The translations under genes and the position numbers were made by a program. This document shows, piece after piece, positions 40,701 to 52,500 of a DNA stretch of 60,000 nucleotides; position 1 is the stretch's first letter, and each line of letters begins with the position of its first letter. Source of the DNA: Polytrichum commune (Eukaryota > Streptophyta > Polytrichopsida > Polytrichales > Polytrichaceae); the NCBI GenBank assembly GCA_950295325.1, contig OX485807.1, positions 42,192,440-42,252,439 on the forward strand, given 5' to 3'. The notes under the pieces are model-generated. The model saw only the letters and a program-made list of their open reading frames with translations. It ran no database searches and had not been told where the DNA came from.

Positions 40701-43700
40701 TAGTTAAGTAGCTTTCACACATGGTCATTGTTTTATCTACCAAACTGCAATGAATGTTGGATAGTTTTTGTCCCATCCCCAAATGCCTTACTAGTCATCT
40801 ATCTTACCATCGGTTTTTGTTAATGAAGCTCCTCGTGCCCTCATAGCTAAGACTAAAGGCAACCAATCACAAGGGCGGGAGGCGACACTTTTAAAGGTCC
40901 TACATTCTTGCCTCATGTCTAGGTACCTATGGGAGGGTCGGTGCTTGGGGCCTAAAACCAGGGCTGATTTTTCATAAAGTTTTGGCATGTCCATGTCCAA
41001 AAACCTTGAATTGAAAGGCAAAAAAAATTGCAGCCCGTCCCAAAACCGGTAGTTTCTAAACCAACCCGTCCATGGAAAGGTGAAAGAAAAAACAACCCGT
41101 CCCAAAACCAGTCTGGAAATGAAAATACCCGTCCCGCAATACGTATAAATAAGTCTCTTACAATGTTGGTAAAGATTAAAAAATTTAAATTTAAAAAACA
41201 AAAAAAAATAGAAGATGTGACTGTTTGCACTTGGAAACAATAGGATCTTCACAAATTATGCCTTCAATGCCCGTCAGTTAATTGTCTTTTACTGTCGATT
41301 CTCATCTTTCCAGTACACCCCATTCTAGTTTCCTCAGCCACCATCATTTCTTTTTATTTCTTGTCCTTCAATCTCCCATTTCTTTCTCCACACTCTATCC
41401 TCAAGGTGTTTCCATCACCCGTTATCGCCCGTCCGTCACCACCCGCATTCCCTCCACAGGAGGGGTTTTTCTAGACAAAACCTAATCAAAAGTCATCTAC
41501 GTGCTAGTTTGAAGTTAGAGACTTTAGATGCTTTGATGCACATTTCATGTGCAAATATTCTAGTTGAAAACATTAATTGGAATGCAGTGATGCTTGTTTG
41601 GAGAAACATGAAGCATAGGAGAATTCATCCACTTCTTTGAAGGGTGAGTAGCTCTTTATTTTTAAATTTTTGAACATGTTTATATATACTAATTCTTATT
41701 CAATTGTTAAGTTTACCTTCAATTATAATCTTTGACATTATGTTAAAAAGGTTCTAAATTTTGTGGTTGATGAATTAATGTATGCAGGTGTATCAAGCAC
41801 TTCAGGATGGATATTTCGATTGGGTATTAGTGGTTTGATTGCATTATGCTTATATTCACATGTCATATATGACATAATGTAACTGATATTTGTACCAATT
41901 ATATTGTTTGGAAACAATTATCAAAAAAATGGTTATTTTTTGAACCTGTCCAAAGTGAATTTGACACGTCCAAAAATTGGTTCATCATCTAAGAACCCGT
42001 CCATTGGAAAGATTTTATTTTATGAACATGTCCCTGGACATGTTGGGGACCTTGTGAAAAATCACCACTGCTTAAAACCTCCACTTTTAAACCATGCCAC
42101 GTCATTTGCCAACAAGGCTCGGCACTAGATAATGTCAATGGTGTGAAGGCCGTGATTTAAGAACATATTGTTAGGCTTAGCTAAAGTGAGATGGGGAGGG
42201 GGCATTAGATTGGCTAGAATGGTGTCGTCTAAATGTCATTCCGGTGTCCCCTTGCCCCACCTTTAGTTAGTAGTGAATCTTGGTGTGGCGGAGGTGGACC
42301 AACGTTATTTTCAACCCCGGTAGACAATTAGGGTGGCCCATACTAATTATTTCCACTCTAATTCTCCACCCACACTAGTAGGACTATTTTGTGCACACTG
42401 ATATGTTCAAAAAGGTTGCCTCTTTACCCATGTAAAATTTCTTGGGTCAAAATTAGATCGTGCAAAAACTTCTAATTGCCCATTATTTAGCTACATGGTT
42501 GTGTTCCATTCTATATTTATTATCTAACAATGGACCTCCACTATCTTACCTTAACGGGAAGAAACTTAAAAAATTAGGAAGAAACTAGCGTCGGAACGTA
42601 TAATGAATAGTGTCAACATGAATAGTGCCAATATGAATATTATGAATAGTGTCAGTATTTTCAATGATAGTTCCGCTATGAATAGTAATTTTAGGGAATA
42701 ATATTGAGATGAATAACATTTCTTGCGAATATTATTGGGATGAATAGTGAACCCTGCGAATAGTGCCAGGAGTATAACTCCACCCAAATTCAGAAGTTCA
42801 TCCTAAATGTACGAATAATAAATGAATTTTGTTCGGGGGCCCATGGAATCCAATTGACATAGTCCAAGGTCATGGAATTCAATCGACATAGTCCGGGGTC
42901 ATGGAATTCAATTAACATAGTCCGGGGTCATGGAATTCAATTGACATAGTCCAGGGTCATGGAACCGCCCCACGTGACTGAGTAATGTTGTGAACTACGT
43001 GATTGCGTAACTTTTACATATTTGATCATGCCAATGCGTGAATTGTGGTTGCCATGCAAGGAGGGCCGCCAAAAGCTCTTAGAAATTGGAGCTTACTGAT
43101 CATGTCCCAAGGCACCGCGTGGGGGAATAGTTCTATGCAGGCCTAGTTGCATCTGCCATCCTCCGACTGCCACACTGAATACAAGATTTAGTATCATCAA
43201 TTCTAATCGTCTTGCTCAATATAAATTGTAAACTGCAGTGTAGTGCTAAAATATATTATTTAGTAGTGTACTTGTGTCGGGAAGTGAGCATTGCTACTGT
43301 ACTTAAGTTAGCACTCCTCCCTCATGGCTTGCGAATCACCTTCCAGACACTGCATGTGGTGGAGTGCGCTCTCCTTCCCAAGTGACGATGTTGTAATTAT
43401 CTGAACTTCCAACTTCCAAGTGCCCGCTTTGCGCATTGCCGGATCCATCTTGTGCAACTTAAGTGAGCACTTACAACTGAAGCTTCACAGAGAACGCAGG
43501 TTCTGCCTTCTGCCCTGGATCTATCTTTGTGCTCGTGAGTGGGAGGGTTTCATGTGTGAGACGAGCTTGTTGACGTGTTGTGCAAAATGATAGACGAGAC
43601 CTGTCGTTGTTCAAGTACTTGTGCAATTTACACAGTCCGTTGGAGCGGCATAGAGCATACTAACAAACTTGATGTTGTAGTTGTAATTTTGGACTACTTA

Positions 43701-45343
43701 CGGGTTTGTTGAGGAATGAGGCGACCTTTGCGATCGGGCAATGGTAATAGAGCACCTTCAAAGGTGAAATAGAGCCATAGCCATGTTCCTCTACTGTAAA
43801 CCTGTTGGAGGAGACGTAGTGAATTGCGGTCCGTTTAGTTTTCGTATTTCGAATCTAGTGCTTATGAGTTCGACTTGAATGTTAATAACCGACTTTCAAA
43901 GTTTTTGGCCCATTCCATGTGCTCATCGCACCCATGAAGTCTTCAAATGTTTATAATATATATTCATTGGCCACCAATTATAGGGAAAGAGAAATAACCT
44001 TCTAGAGTTTGCAGTCACTTGATTTTTGAGGGCGGGAAGGGGTACCGTAGCACCATAGCTGGCTCGTGCACCTTGAAATGAATATTTATTTAATATCTGA
44101 AAAATGAGGTTTGTCAACTTAAAGTATGATTTATGAAAATTTGTCAATCTTATGATTTATTTTATTATTATTTTTGGATAAGGTCCACTAGTATTGGAAA
44201 TAGGTTGTTGTTTTTTTGATTCATTCATGGCGGCTTCTTGGCCTTAAACCTAAGTATCCCTCTTTCCCTTACTTAGTGTGGCATCTTGTTTGTCTTTGCA
44301 CATTGTATGTGTTAGGTCTTTTGTATGTATTTGCAATTTGACATGTGTGAGAAGAGCGTTAGACATGGCACCAAAACAACGACGGATTGATTTTGCTTTT
44401 ATCCTTATTAGCAAGGAGGAGAGGGAGGTGGATATATAAAGAGAGTTTGCCGCTTTGAGTGAGCAGGGTGCCGAGCCATTAACATGTTGGCATGCAACCT
44501 CTTATGGCGCGTTGACATGGAACCCAATATTCAATATTTTGAGAGAGTAGGACCCTCTCAAAATAATATTGTCCATTTGGACACCTAAAAGTCATGTTAT
44601 ATTTGTAGCCAATTTAGGTTGATAAATACTAGATTATACATCAGACGTGTAGTTTCCATTAAAATGAGAGTATGTTGAGCTGGGGAATCCATAATTGCAC
44701 AAAGCCCGCTGCAATAATCGTAGTACGATACATATAAAGTGATAGTCACATCATCCATTAAACATCAAGTCTTGAACACTGTGGTTGGTTGTATGGGTGG
44801 GATACACCTCACCCAAGCACTCTAAGTTCGAGTCCAGTTGAATTTGTTTGAGCGCTTGAGAGAAAAATATGACTTGGTGTTGCTAATTGAGCTATGCTAG
44901 CATGAAAGATATTGTGATCAACAAGCTCTCTATCCAAATATGTGACAAGTGCCAAACATGTCAACAAAATAAAAAGTGGATATTTCCACTACTCATTTTT
45001 GAGTAATCACAGTTTAATGTTGAATACATAACTAAGGAAAGTAAAGAACTTAAAGAAAAAAATACACAAATACCGTAGTAACACTTTAATAAAATCTAAG
45101 CAATACTTTGCTTTTTAACAAATGGAACATATCCTTAGTGTAAAGCATTTATTCTCAACAAGAAAAAACCACACTCCAAATACATTTACCGAATACAAAT
45201 TTTTGCATTTAAATTAGATAAACACAATTCACAACAAAATTCAAAATTGTTCAATTTTCCCAAATTAAAGAATTATAAACTATATATTTAATATAAGAAG
45301 TCAAAGTACTAAAATAAATGTTTATGTGGATATATCCAGCATA
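37733..45343. other. AT-rich intergenic DNA with dispersed repeat remnants, no gene supported
   Basis: Nothing coding is convincing. A segment at about 38,590-38,720 (GGGCCCATGGAAT...ACTACGTGATTG) recurs at 42,815-43,010. ACCCGTCC motifs cluster near 41,030-41,140 and again near 41,945-42,000. GAATAGTG motifs recur at 42,600-42,760. At 44,826-44,835 GTTCGAGTCC matches a tRNA-type box B and could belong to an old SINE. Confidence 0.5.
42842..42957. repeat. 29-bp tandem repeat, four copies
   Basis: CATGGAATTCAATTGACATA plus nine bases is repeated four times with one to four changes. The related site at 38,640 has a single unit, so the amplification happened after the two sites diverged. Confidence 0.9.
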
Positions 45344-48180
45344 TCAAGCATACGATGCGAGGCTGAGGTTGATGACTTCAATCTGAGCAGCCAGGATCTT
45401 GATGAAGCATTGGCGAGTATCCTTTCGAATTTGAGACTTCCACGTTGTCATGAGAGCATTTGTTTCTTCCCGAACATGTGGATCAACTAAATCAACCTCC
45501 CAGCGTAAACCTCTTTCACTATCCCATCCAGTGTAGAAGTCTTGCACATCCTGGTTCCTTGATGTAGGACGGAAGTATTGAATGAGAACACAATTTGGTT
45601 TCTCAGGGTTACAATTTGGATCGGACAATGCCCGACCGATCCACATTGGCCGAGGGTCACCATCTGCAGGACGAACAACAACAAAGTAGCCTTCAAAGAG
45701 ATCACGGCCCACCCTAAAGGATGGTTGTGGGCGGGCTCTCAAAGGCCCAACGTAGGCATCATCCTCTCCAAACTCTTCACAATCTTCGCCATCTTCTGCT
45801 AACTCATCTGCCCAAGTCGTTTGAACACGGGATTTTCGCCAAAACCCGTCCTTCAAAACAAGCGAGGCAGGGAGTGGTTCTTGTAGCGCTAACTTCATGT
45901 CACGCCAATACAACACCAAATGCTCATAGCGCCTCCGATATTCTCCAGTAACGTCAGCATTGCACAAGTTCTCCCAATACTTCACAAACCCGGATATGTC
46001 TTTCTCAATGTCTTCTTTACCTCTCATTTCTCTAGGTGCAATTGGCAAGGGCACTCCACGGGGCCACATACTATGTCCATCAGAGTCTTCCTTCCAAAGT
46101 TTGATGCCTCTACCATATTTTCCTAATCATTTTACGTCAGTGCACAACAGTTTGTATTTCATGACTGGAATTCCATTTGAATCCAGGTAGAACTTTACTT
46201 GTTGTGGCTTCGTGTGCCCTACCAAAATCTCATCACCATCCACTAGTGACCCTGCTATGAAACCCTTAAAAGCAGGCACGTCTTCGATCAAGTGAGGAAT
46301 AGTGGGAATGGATTCCACATCCATGAAGGACTTCATGAGCGCAGGGATTGTTGGAAAGTTCTCCTTCCTCAATAGCATGCTCCACCTTCCAAACAATGCA
46401 TCGATGTCGTCATGCGTGTGCCCTACAATCATGAAGTTCACATACACTTCGCAAAAAATATTGTTTGCCACAAGTAGGGACCAAAAACAAAAAACATATC
46501 TATTTTTGTTGTCCCCGGTAGCATTGTCCATTTGCACATTAAGAATAGGCGGCAGTGGTGTCGCTAGCCCTGAAGATTATGGTGGTGGGGGTAGCGATGC
46601 TACACACATCTCTGCACCCTTTAGAATAGTTTGAAACAAAGTTGTTGATCCTGATCGTCCGAACAACTGCCGCGAAGAAGACTTTGGTGGCTCTTCTAGA
46701 TCCCGCAACAATTTTGCCATCGAACCGATTGTGTAATTTGAGTCGTGGGGGAAGATATTCAAGCCATAATGCGCATAACGAACATCACCATGACCATGCG
46801 CAATCATGCCCGTAACCGAGACATGCAACTTCACTAAACCATCAAGTTCTTTATTCTTGTGGGAGAAACAGGAGAAGCAATCTTTGCATGATCCATCTTG
46901 TCGTGCATGATTGTAAGGCATTCGTGTGGACGAGTATGTGACATGTAACGGTTTGCATAGTACAACTCCCTATGAGCACAGGCAATGGCGAGATGTTTGT
47001 CCAACTTCTTAGACCATTTCAGAGCACTTAGAGACCCAACTAAAGCACCCTTCTTGAGCTCTTGTAGCTTAACACAAGTACCGCACCGATAAAAATTATC
47101 TCTTGGTTCCTGCACGTCATACTCTGGAAACTTAGAAGATCTAATCTTGCTCAAGTTTGACTTTGAGACCTCCTTCAATCCAAAAGCCGCATTGGTTTCA
47201 TTGATTTTATTCATCTGTTCCTTCCATTGAAAGGTAGCTGGGAGAACCATGGACACAACCTTCTCTCCCGACTTCAGAGTCCTAGTCTTGTGTGGCATAT
47301 GATCTGCTTCCTTGTGAAGGATGCATTTAAGAGAAGCAATCGCTTGCTCCGTGTGTGGCCTCAGCTTAAGCAATCCCATATTTCCATGGTCTCTTGCTTC
47401 GCGCTTATCCTTGGCATATCTCTGGTAGCGGTAGAATGTCGCCTCTGGGACACCGGCAATAAGCATCCATGCTCGCATACAAACATTGGTTTCTTCAACC
47501 GTAACCATCTTTCTCCCATGTGAGTCATAATGAACCGATCTGTGCACATCAATTTTCAAGTGTGCTCTGAACTTGAATGTTGATTGTTGGTACATGCGTT
47601 CTTGGAAGGCTCTAATCTTCTCTCGCGGATACGGTTGGACGCAATTCTTGCTGCAACAAACTTTACTTGACACAACATTAATGGAGTCTTGGGTGAGTAG
47701 TTCTTTTGACTTTAGACTACTTTGTCGAGGAGCATTTCGGATGGTACTCGAATATGGTCGAGCAAATGTTGATGAAGGCGGATTCAAGAGACTTGCTTGA
47801 TATTTGTTAAAATTGTCTCTGGCTTCATGATCACGTAGACTAGCCCCTCGGCAGTGGACTAAATGAATTGGCCAAGCTAGCAAAGAGTATATTGACTCAT
47901 GGGGAATGTCCACCTCATAATGAGTCTTTGAAATGTGGATTGCAACATGGGTGTCCCCGAGAGGACCATTTGCACCTAGAATTAGATCTGAATTCACACT
48001 GTGACAGGTCCCCTCTCCAACAAGTACACCCTCAATGTTGTATAAAGTGACACACATCGTGTTCCACAACCGACGCGGAAGTCCTTCGCATTCTGGAATG
48101 TTGACATTCATTTCTCCAAGATCCTGGAAGTCGTCATCGGAAGAGCCCATCATGTCCAATGGGTTATCCGATGAACTCAT
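45344..48180 (-). pseudogene. Decayed second copy of the DUF7869-like putative transposase gene
   Basis: Reads from ATG 48,180 (MSSSDNPLDMMGSSDDDF; TGTTGTCCAG just before it looks like an acceptor) and aligns with the 30-33 kb gene throughout. It keeps CCSKNCVQPYPREKI, CGTCVKLQELKK, IMHDKMDHAK, QMDNATGDNKNRYVF and VGHTHDDIDALFGRWS. It has lost function: a one-base deletion after AKIASP (about 46,870) shifts the frame, then in-frame stops follow at 46,577-46,579 (TAA) and 46,127-46,129 (TGA). The intron of the other copy is absent at VSVTG-MIAHG. The stop at 45,344 ends a conserved C-terminal part with ten or more extra residues. The protein identity to the other copy is moderate, so the two are old paralogues and not a recent duplication. 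Confidence 0.8.
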
Positions 48181-48344
48181 GGTATCTGGACAACAAACCA
48201 TTCAATATGAAATTAGAATTATTATTACATGCTAGTCAAAGGATTGTTAGGATTGTCTCAAAGGCATTCATCGAGCGCAAATGGAGTGCAAGAACCTTCA
48301 GGGATGTAAACAATATTCGAACAATCTATCATGAAAGTGACTCA

Positions 48345-49248
48345 TTGAGGTTGAGTCAACCTAAATTGCCATACTTAACAGTTTTCATGTGTGCATGAAT
48401 GATTATTAATTTGATGAGACCATTTCCATCCACAATATATTGAGATACTACTATGCGCTTAAAACATTCCCATAGTAAAACTAGCATTTCATGCATTTAG
48501 GTTGAGTCCACCTAAATGACCATATTTACTTAACAGTTTTCAAGTGTGTATGAAGGATGATTAATTTGATGAGACCATTTCCATCCACAATATATTGAGA
48601 TACTACTATGCGCTTAAAACATTCCCATAGTAAAACTAGCATTTCATGCATTTAGGTTGAGTCCACCTAAATGACCATATTTACTTAACAGTTTTCAGGT
48701 GTGTATGAAGGATGATTAATTTGATGAGACCATTTCCATTCACAATATATTGAGATACTACTGTGCGCTTAAAACATTCCCATAGTAAAACTAGCATTTC
48801 TTGCATTTAGGTTGAGTCAACCTAAATGACCATATTTACTTAACAATTTTCAGGTGTGTATGAATGATGATTAATTTGATGAGACCCTTTCCATCCACAA
48901 TATTACTATGCGCTTAAAACATTCCCATAGTCAAACTAGCATTTCATGTATTTAGGTTGAATCAACCTAAATGACCATATTTACTTAACAATTTTCAGGT
49001 GTGTATGAATTATGATTAATTTGATGAAACCATTTCCATCCACAATATATTGAGATACTACTATGCGCTTAAAACATTCCCATAGTCAAACTAGCATTCC
49101 ATGCATTTAGGTTGAGTCGACCTAAATGGCCATAATGTGTCCAATAAATATATGTATATATGATATTTAGGTCGAGTCGACCTTAATATTTAAGGTACTA
49201 AAATTGCAACCATAGTGTACATGGTAATTTATGTCGAGACAACCTAAA
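48345..49248. repeat. Tandem array of about 155-bp units, each with a 21-bp palindrome
   Basis: Palindromes with arms TTTAGGTYGA and TCRACCTAAA around a single base lie at 48,345, 48,496, 48,651, 48,806, 48,951, 49,106, 49,166 and 49,228. The middle copies are 145-155 bp apart and the last two about 60 bp. The copy at 48,806 is perfect; the others carry one to three mismatches. The array starts 165 bp upstream of the start codon of the minus-strand DUF7869-like copy, the same place in which the 79-bp array stands beside the other copy. Confidence 0.95.
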
Positions 49249-49339
49249 TTGCCATCCTAAATGGTCAATTGGAGGTCATCACAATACTCCGAGATTTGCG
49301 GCGTATTATACGGATAATGCATAGTTCCAGAGGATCGTT

Positions 49340-49500
49340 GCATTTTTTCAACAATGCCAGAGAAACAATGCATTTTTCAACAATGCCAGAATTATAATGC
49401 ATTTTCAACAATGCCAAAATAAAAATGCATTCTTCAACAATGCCAAAATGAAAAAGCATTTCCCAACGATGCTAGAATAACAATGCATTTTTCAACAATA
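49340..49500. repeat. About 31-bp degenerate tandem repeat
   Basis: AATGCATTTTTCAACAATGCC recurs five times with small changes, next to the palindrome array. Non-coding. Confidence 0.8.
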
Positions 49501-52500
49501 AACAATGAGCACAAACACTGCAACAACCAGAAAACAAAACAACTGACGACTTGGGTTTAGGGTTTAACTAACTTCACAGTCCTGTACTTGAAGCCTTTAA
49601 TGCCCTAATCAAACACCCTTGGAACAATATGCACAAAAACATTGATGTCATACCCGGAAAGACAACGCGCTTGTACAATAAAGTTGCAAATAACACTCTT
49701 GCACGTCGTATTCTTCAAAAGACTATGAAACTCTAGTGTGCAGACACCAAGTGCACGCAGACAGACGTGCAAAATCCGCAAGATGTGAAAATGATTGCCC
49801 CAGCCTCACAGTATGAGATGTCAACAATGGCGGGAACAACCAATGGCATTCATTTTGTAATTTTAGGGTTCATTTTGTCATTTTTATGGTACTTCATTTC
49901 CCTTCCAATGATGTTGCAAATATCATATACATATTGATTTTTATTTTATGTTCATGAGATTTCATTTTTATGCTAATTCATTTCCTAATTCATACGGCTT
50001 TAATGTGGAGTTTCCTAAACTACAAGACATGACATATGTTTCATGGAATTAATTAGTGAATAAAGGTGAATATATCATGAATACAATGTGTTCATGAATC
50101 CTATATTTTTTTTTTGTAATCTTCAACCCCTATATTGTAGACGGCAATAGTCTCCATAATCAAAAAAATTATGAACACATCAACATTTTCAAGTTGATAT
50201 GATTTACAATAACTATGTCTTAATACATATTAAAAAGTCACTCTTTATCACATCTTTTGAGTACTAAATATGTATTATCTTCTACATTTAGAGGTCAAGA
50301 TAATCAATCCAAAACCCCAAACCCTAAACTCATGAAAGTCAATCAAATCTAAAAGCATTATTTTATAAGTACGCACCCATAGAGTTAGAAGTTACTTGAC
50401 ATTTTGTAAAGTAATATGTGATAGAGTTAGAAGTTATAGTAACATAATTGGTGGATTTTCAAATTTTCAAATTTTCATTGTACTGGTTATGACTAAGAAT
50501 CAATAACTCGATAATAATAATAATATCATGGCCATTTGATGACTATGGTATTTGTGACTTTGAAAAATCATAACAACAAGATGTGCGATTAAAATAAAAA
50601 TAAAAATAAAAATGAATTATTTCTAAAATCTCATATCACATTTGAGGATCCGAAGAGATTTAAATACCACATTGAGAATCATGGCAAACATCAAACACTA
50701 TCCATTTAAAAGACGTTTACTTGATTTCATCTAATAACATTTATGTTTATGTAGAAAGGAAGTTGAAGAAGAAAGTGCTTCATGAATGATTTTGTAGTTT
50801 GACCTTGAAACAATTACACAATAATTAAATCCCTTTGTCATTGTTTTTAAGAGCTTGGAGGGCCATTGTTTACCCTTCACCATACAATGAGTACATATGT
50901 GTGAGATGTGAGCTGCTATATTACATTGTGATGCATGGGCCTTAATGTGGTCACTTTCTTCATTGGATGCTTATGTTCATATGCTATAAGGTAGAAGCAA
51001 GTCTATGAGGGGCACTACTATCCTTTCTGTAAAAGTGGATAGAATTCCAAACAACTTATTTAAATTAACAACTACATTATGAGCAAAATGACATTGAGAT
51101 CACATGAATCATAGCGTATCTAATTATGTAGGAATATTTGCACTCATTAAATTCAATTGGCCTTTTATTAAACTTTTGGTAGGCATGTGCAAGGTATAAT
51201 GAGGTTTTGTGGTTAGGAGCACATATAGGTAATTGTGATATTTCAAATTCATAGCCTTCAAAAACAGTCATGTAGGCCCTCTTCACATATGCATGCATAT
51301 ATGAAAGTTATGATGTTGAATTTATGAACTTGATATCTATTGTTACCATTAGATAGATAGATAGATGAGCACATGACATGGTGGTCAAAAAAGATATCAT
51401 TTAAAGTCACTTTGATTAATTCCAACTACCCACTTTGCACTAGCCCATATGACATCATAGATTTCAAGCCCACCATAAATCACTAGCACAACCACTTAAA
51501 TCAAACAATAAGGGTTGCATTATGACAATAATGGAACTTCATACCAACTTGCCTAGATTTAAAGCGCAAGCAACACCATAGCTAGTAAAGAAGTATGTTT
51601 AATTTCATACATCACAAATTCCAAGAAGACCAATAATGTGTTGGGTTGCCACACATTAATCCGGATATTAACCAATATAAGTCTTGAAACAATTTCCAAC
51701 GAAGATGTATATATAAATGAAGCCAATAAATTAATGTACATATCTGAAAGGAACTCGTCTTAATGAAATCAACAAGCTTGGCACTTCAAGATATTCATCT
51801 TTATTTCAAGAATTGAAAGCAAATGTGAACGGTTCTCATTTGCAAATGTTCATAAGCTCATGTAATCATTACTTTGTTATTTGGAGGTAATACGAATGTC
51901 TACTAATCCTAAGCACCACTAATGCTCAATTCCTTCACAATTAGTGTTAGAAGATATGTTGGAATTCTCCTTTAACATTGTTATTTTCTTTTGCTCATAT
52001 CCTTACTAACACTAAATTCAAACATGTAACTTCCACATATTACCACAGTTGAGATTTAGTGTTTGAGTTTACATTTAATGTTACTTATCTTCATAGGGTT
52101 ATTGAAAATTAGTGTATGTGTTCGTATTTAGTGTATCAAACTAAATATCATATGCAGTGTATTTACAAAGCTTAACAAATTAGGCGCTACATAGACTGTA
52201 GCCGCTTATTAAGATAGGGTACCAAGTTCCATAAGACTCTTTAGTGTCGGCGCAACTTGCTTTGTCTTCCAGCACCCAGGTTTAGGGTTTGTGAGGATCG
52301 CTCCGTTCTGTCACGTCCACTTCAACTCTCTTTCTGTGTCGGCCACGGTTTGCTGCTAGCTCTCTGCTAGTGCTGTAAGGAAGTTAGATCAGTGACACTC
52401 ACGTTGGATATTGAAGCGTGAGCAGCAACACCATCTCTTTCCAACTGCGTCTTGTTTACGTCTCATGTTCTTCTCAATTTTAAGGGTTTAGTTCAGTTCG

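Noticed and set aside
40791-41252. 153-codon minus-strand frame with a hydrophobic Phe-rich start
   Set aside because: It overlaps a cluster of ACCCGTCC repeats and A-rich runs that translate to Phe; no domain.
44780-44860. Possible tRNA gene (GTTCGAGTCC box B)
   Set aside because: No cloverleaf could be drawn and the A box is weak; at most an old SINE.
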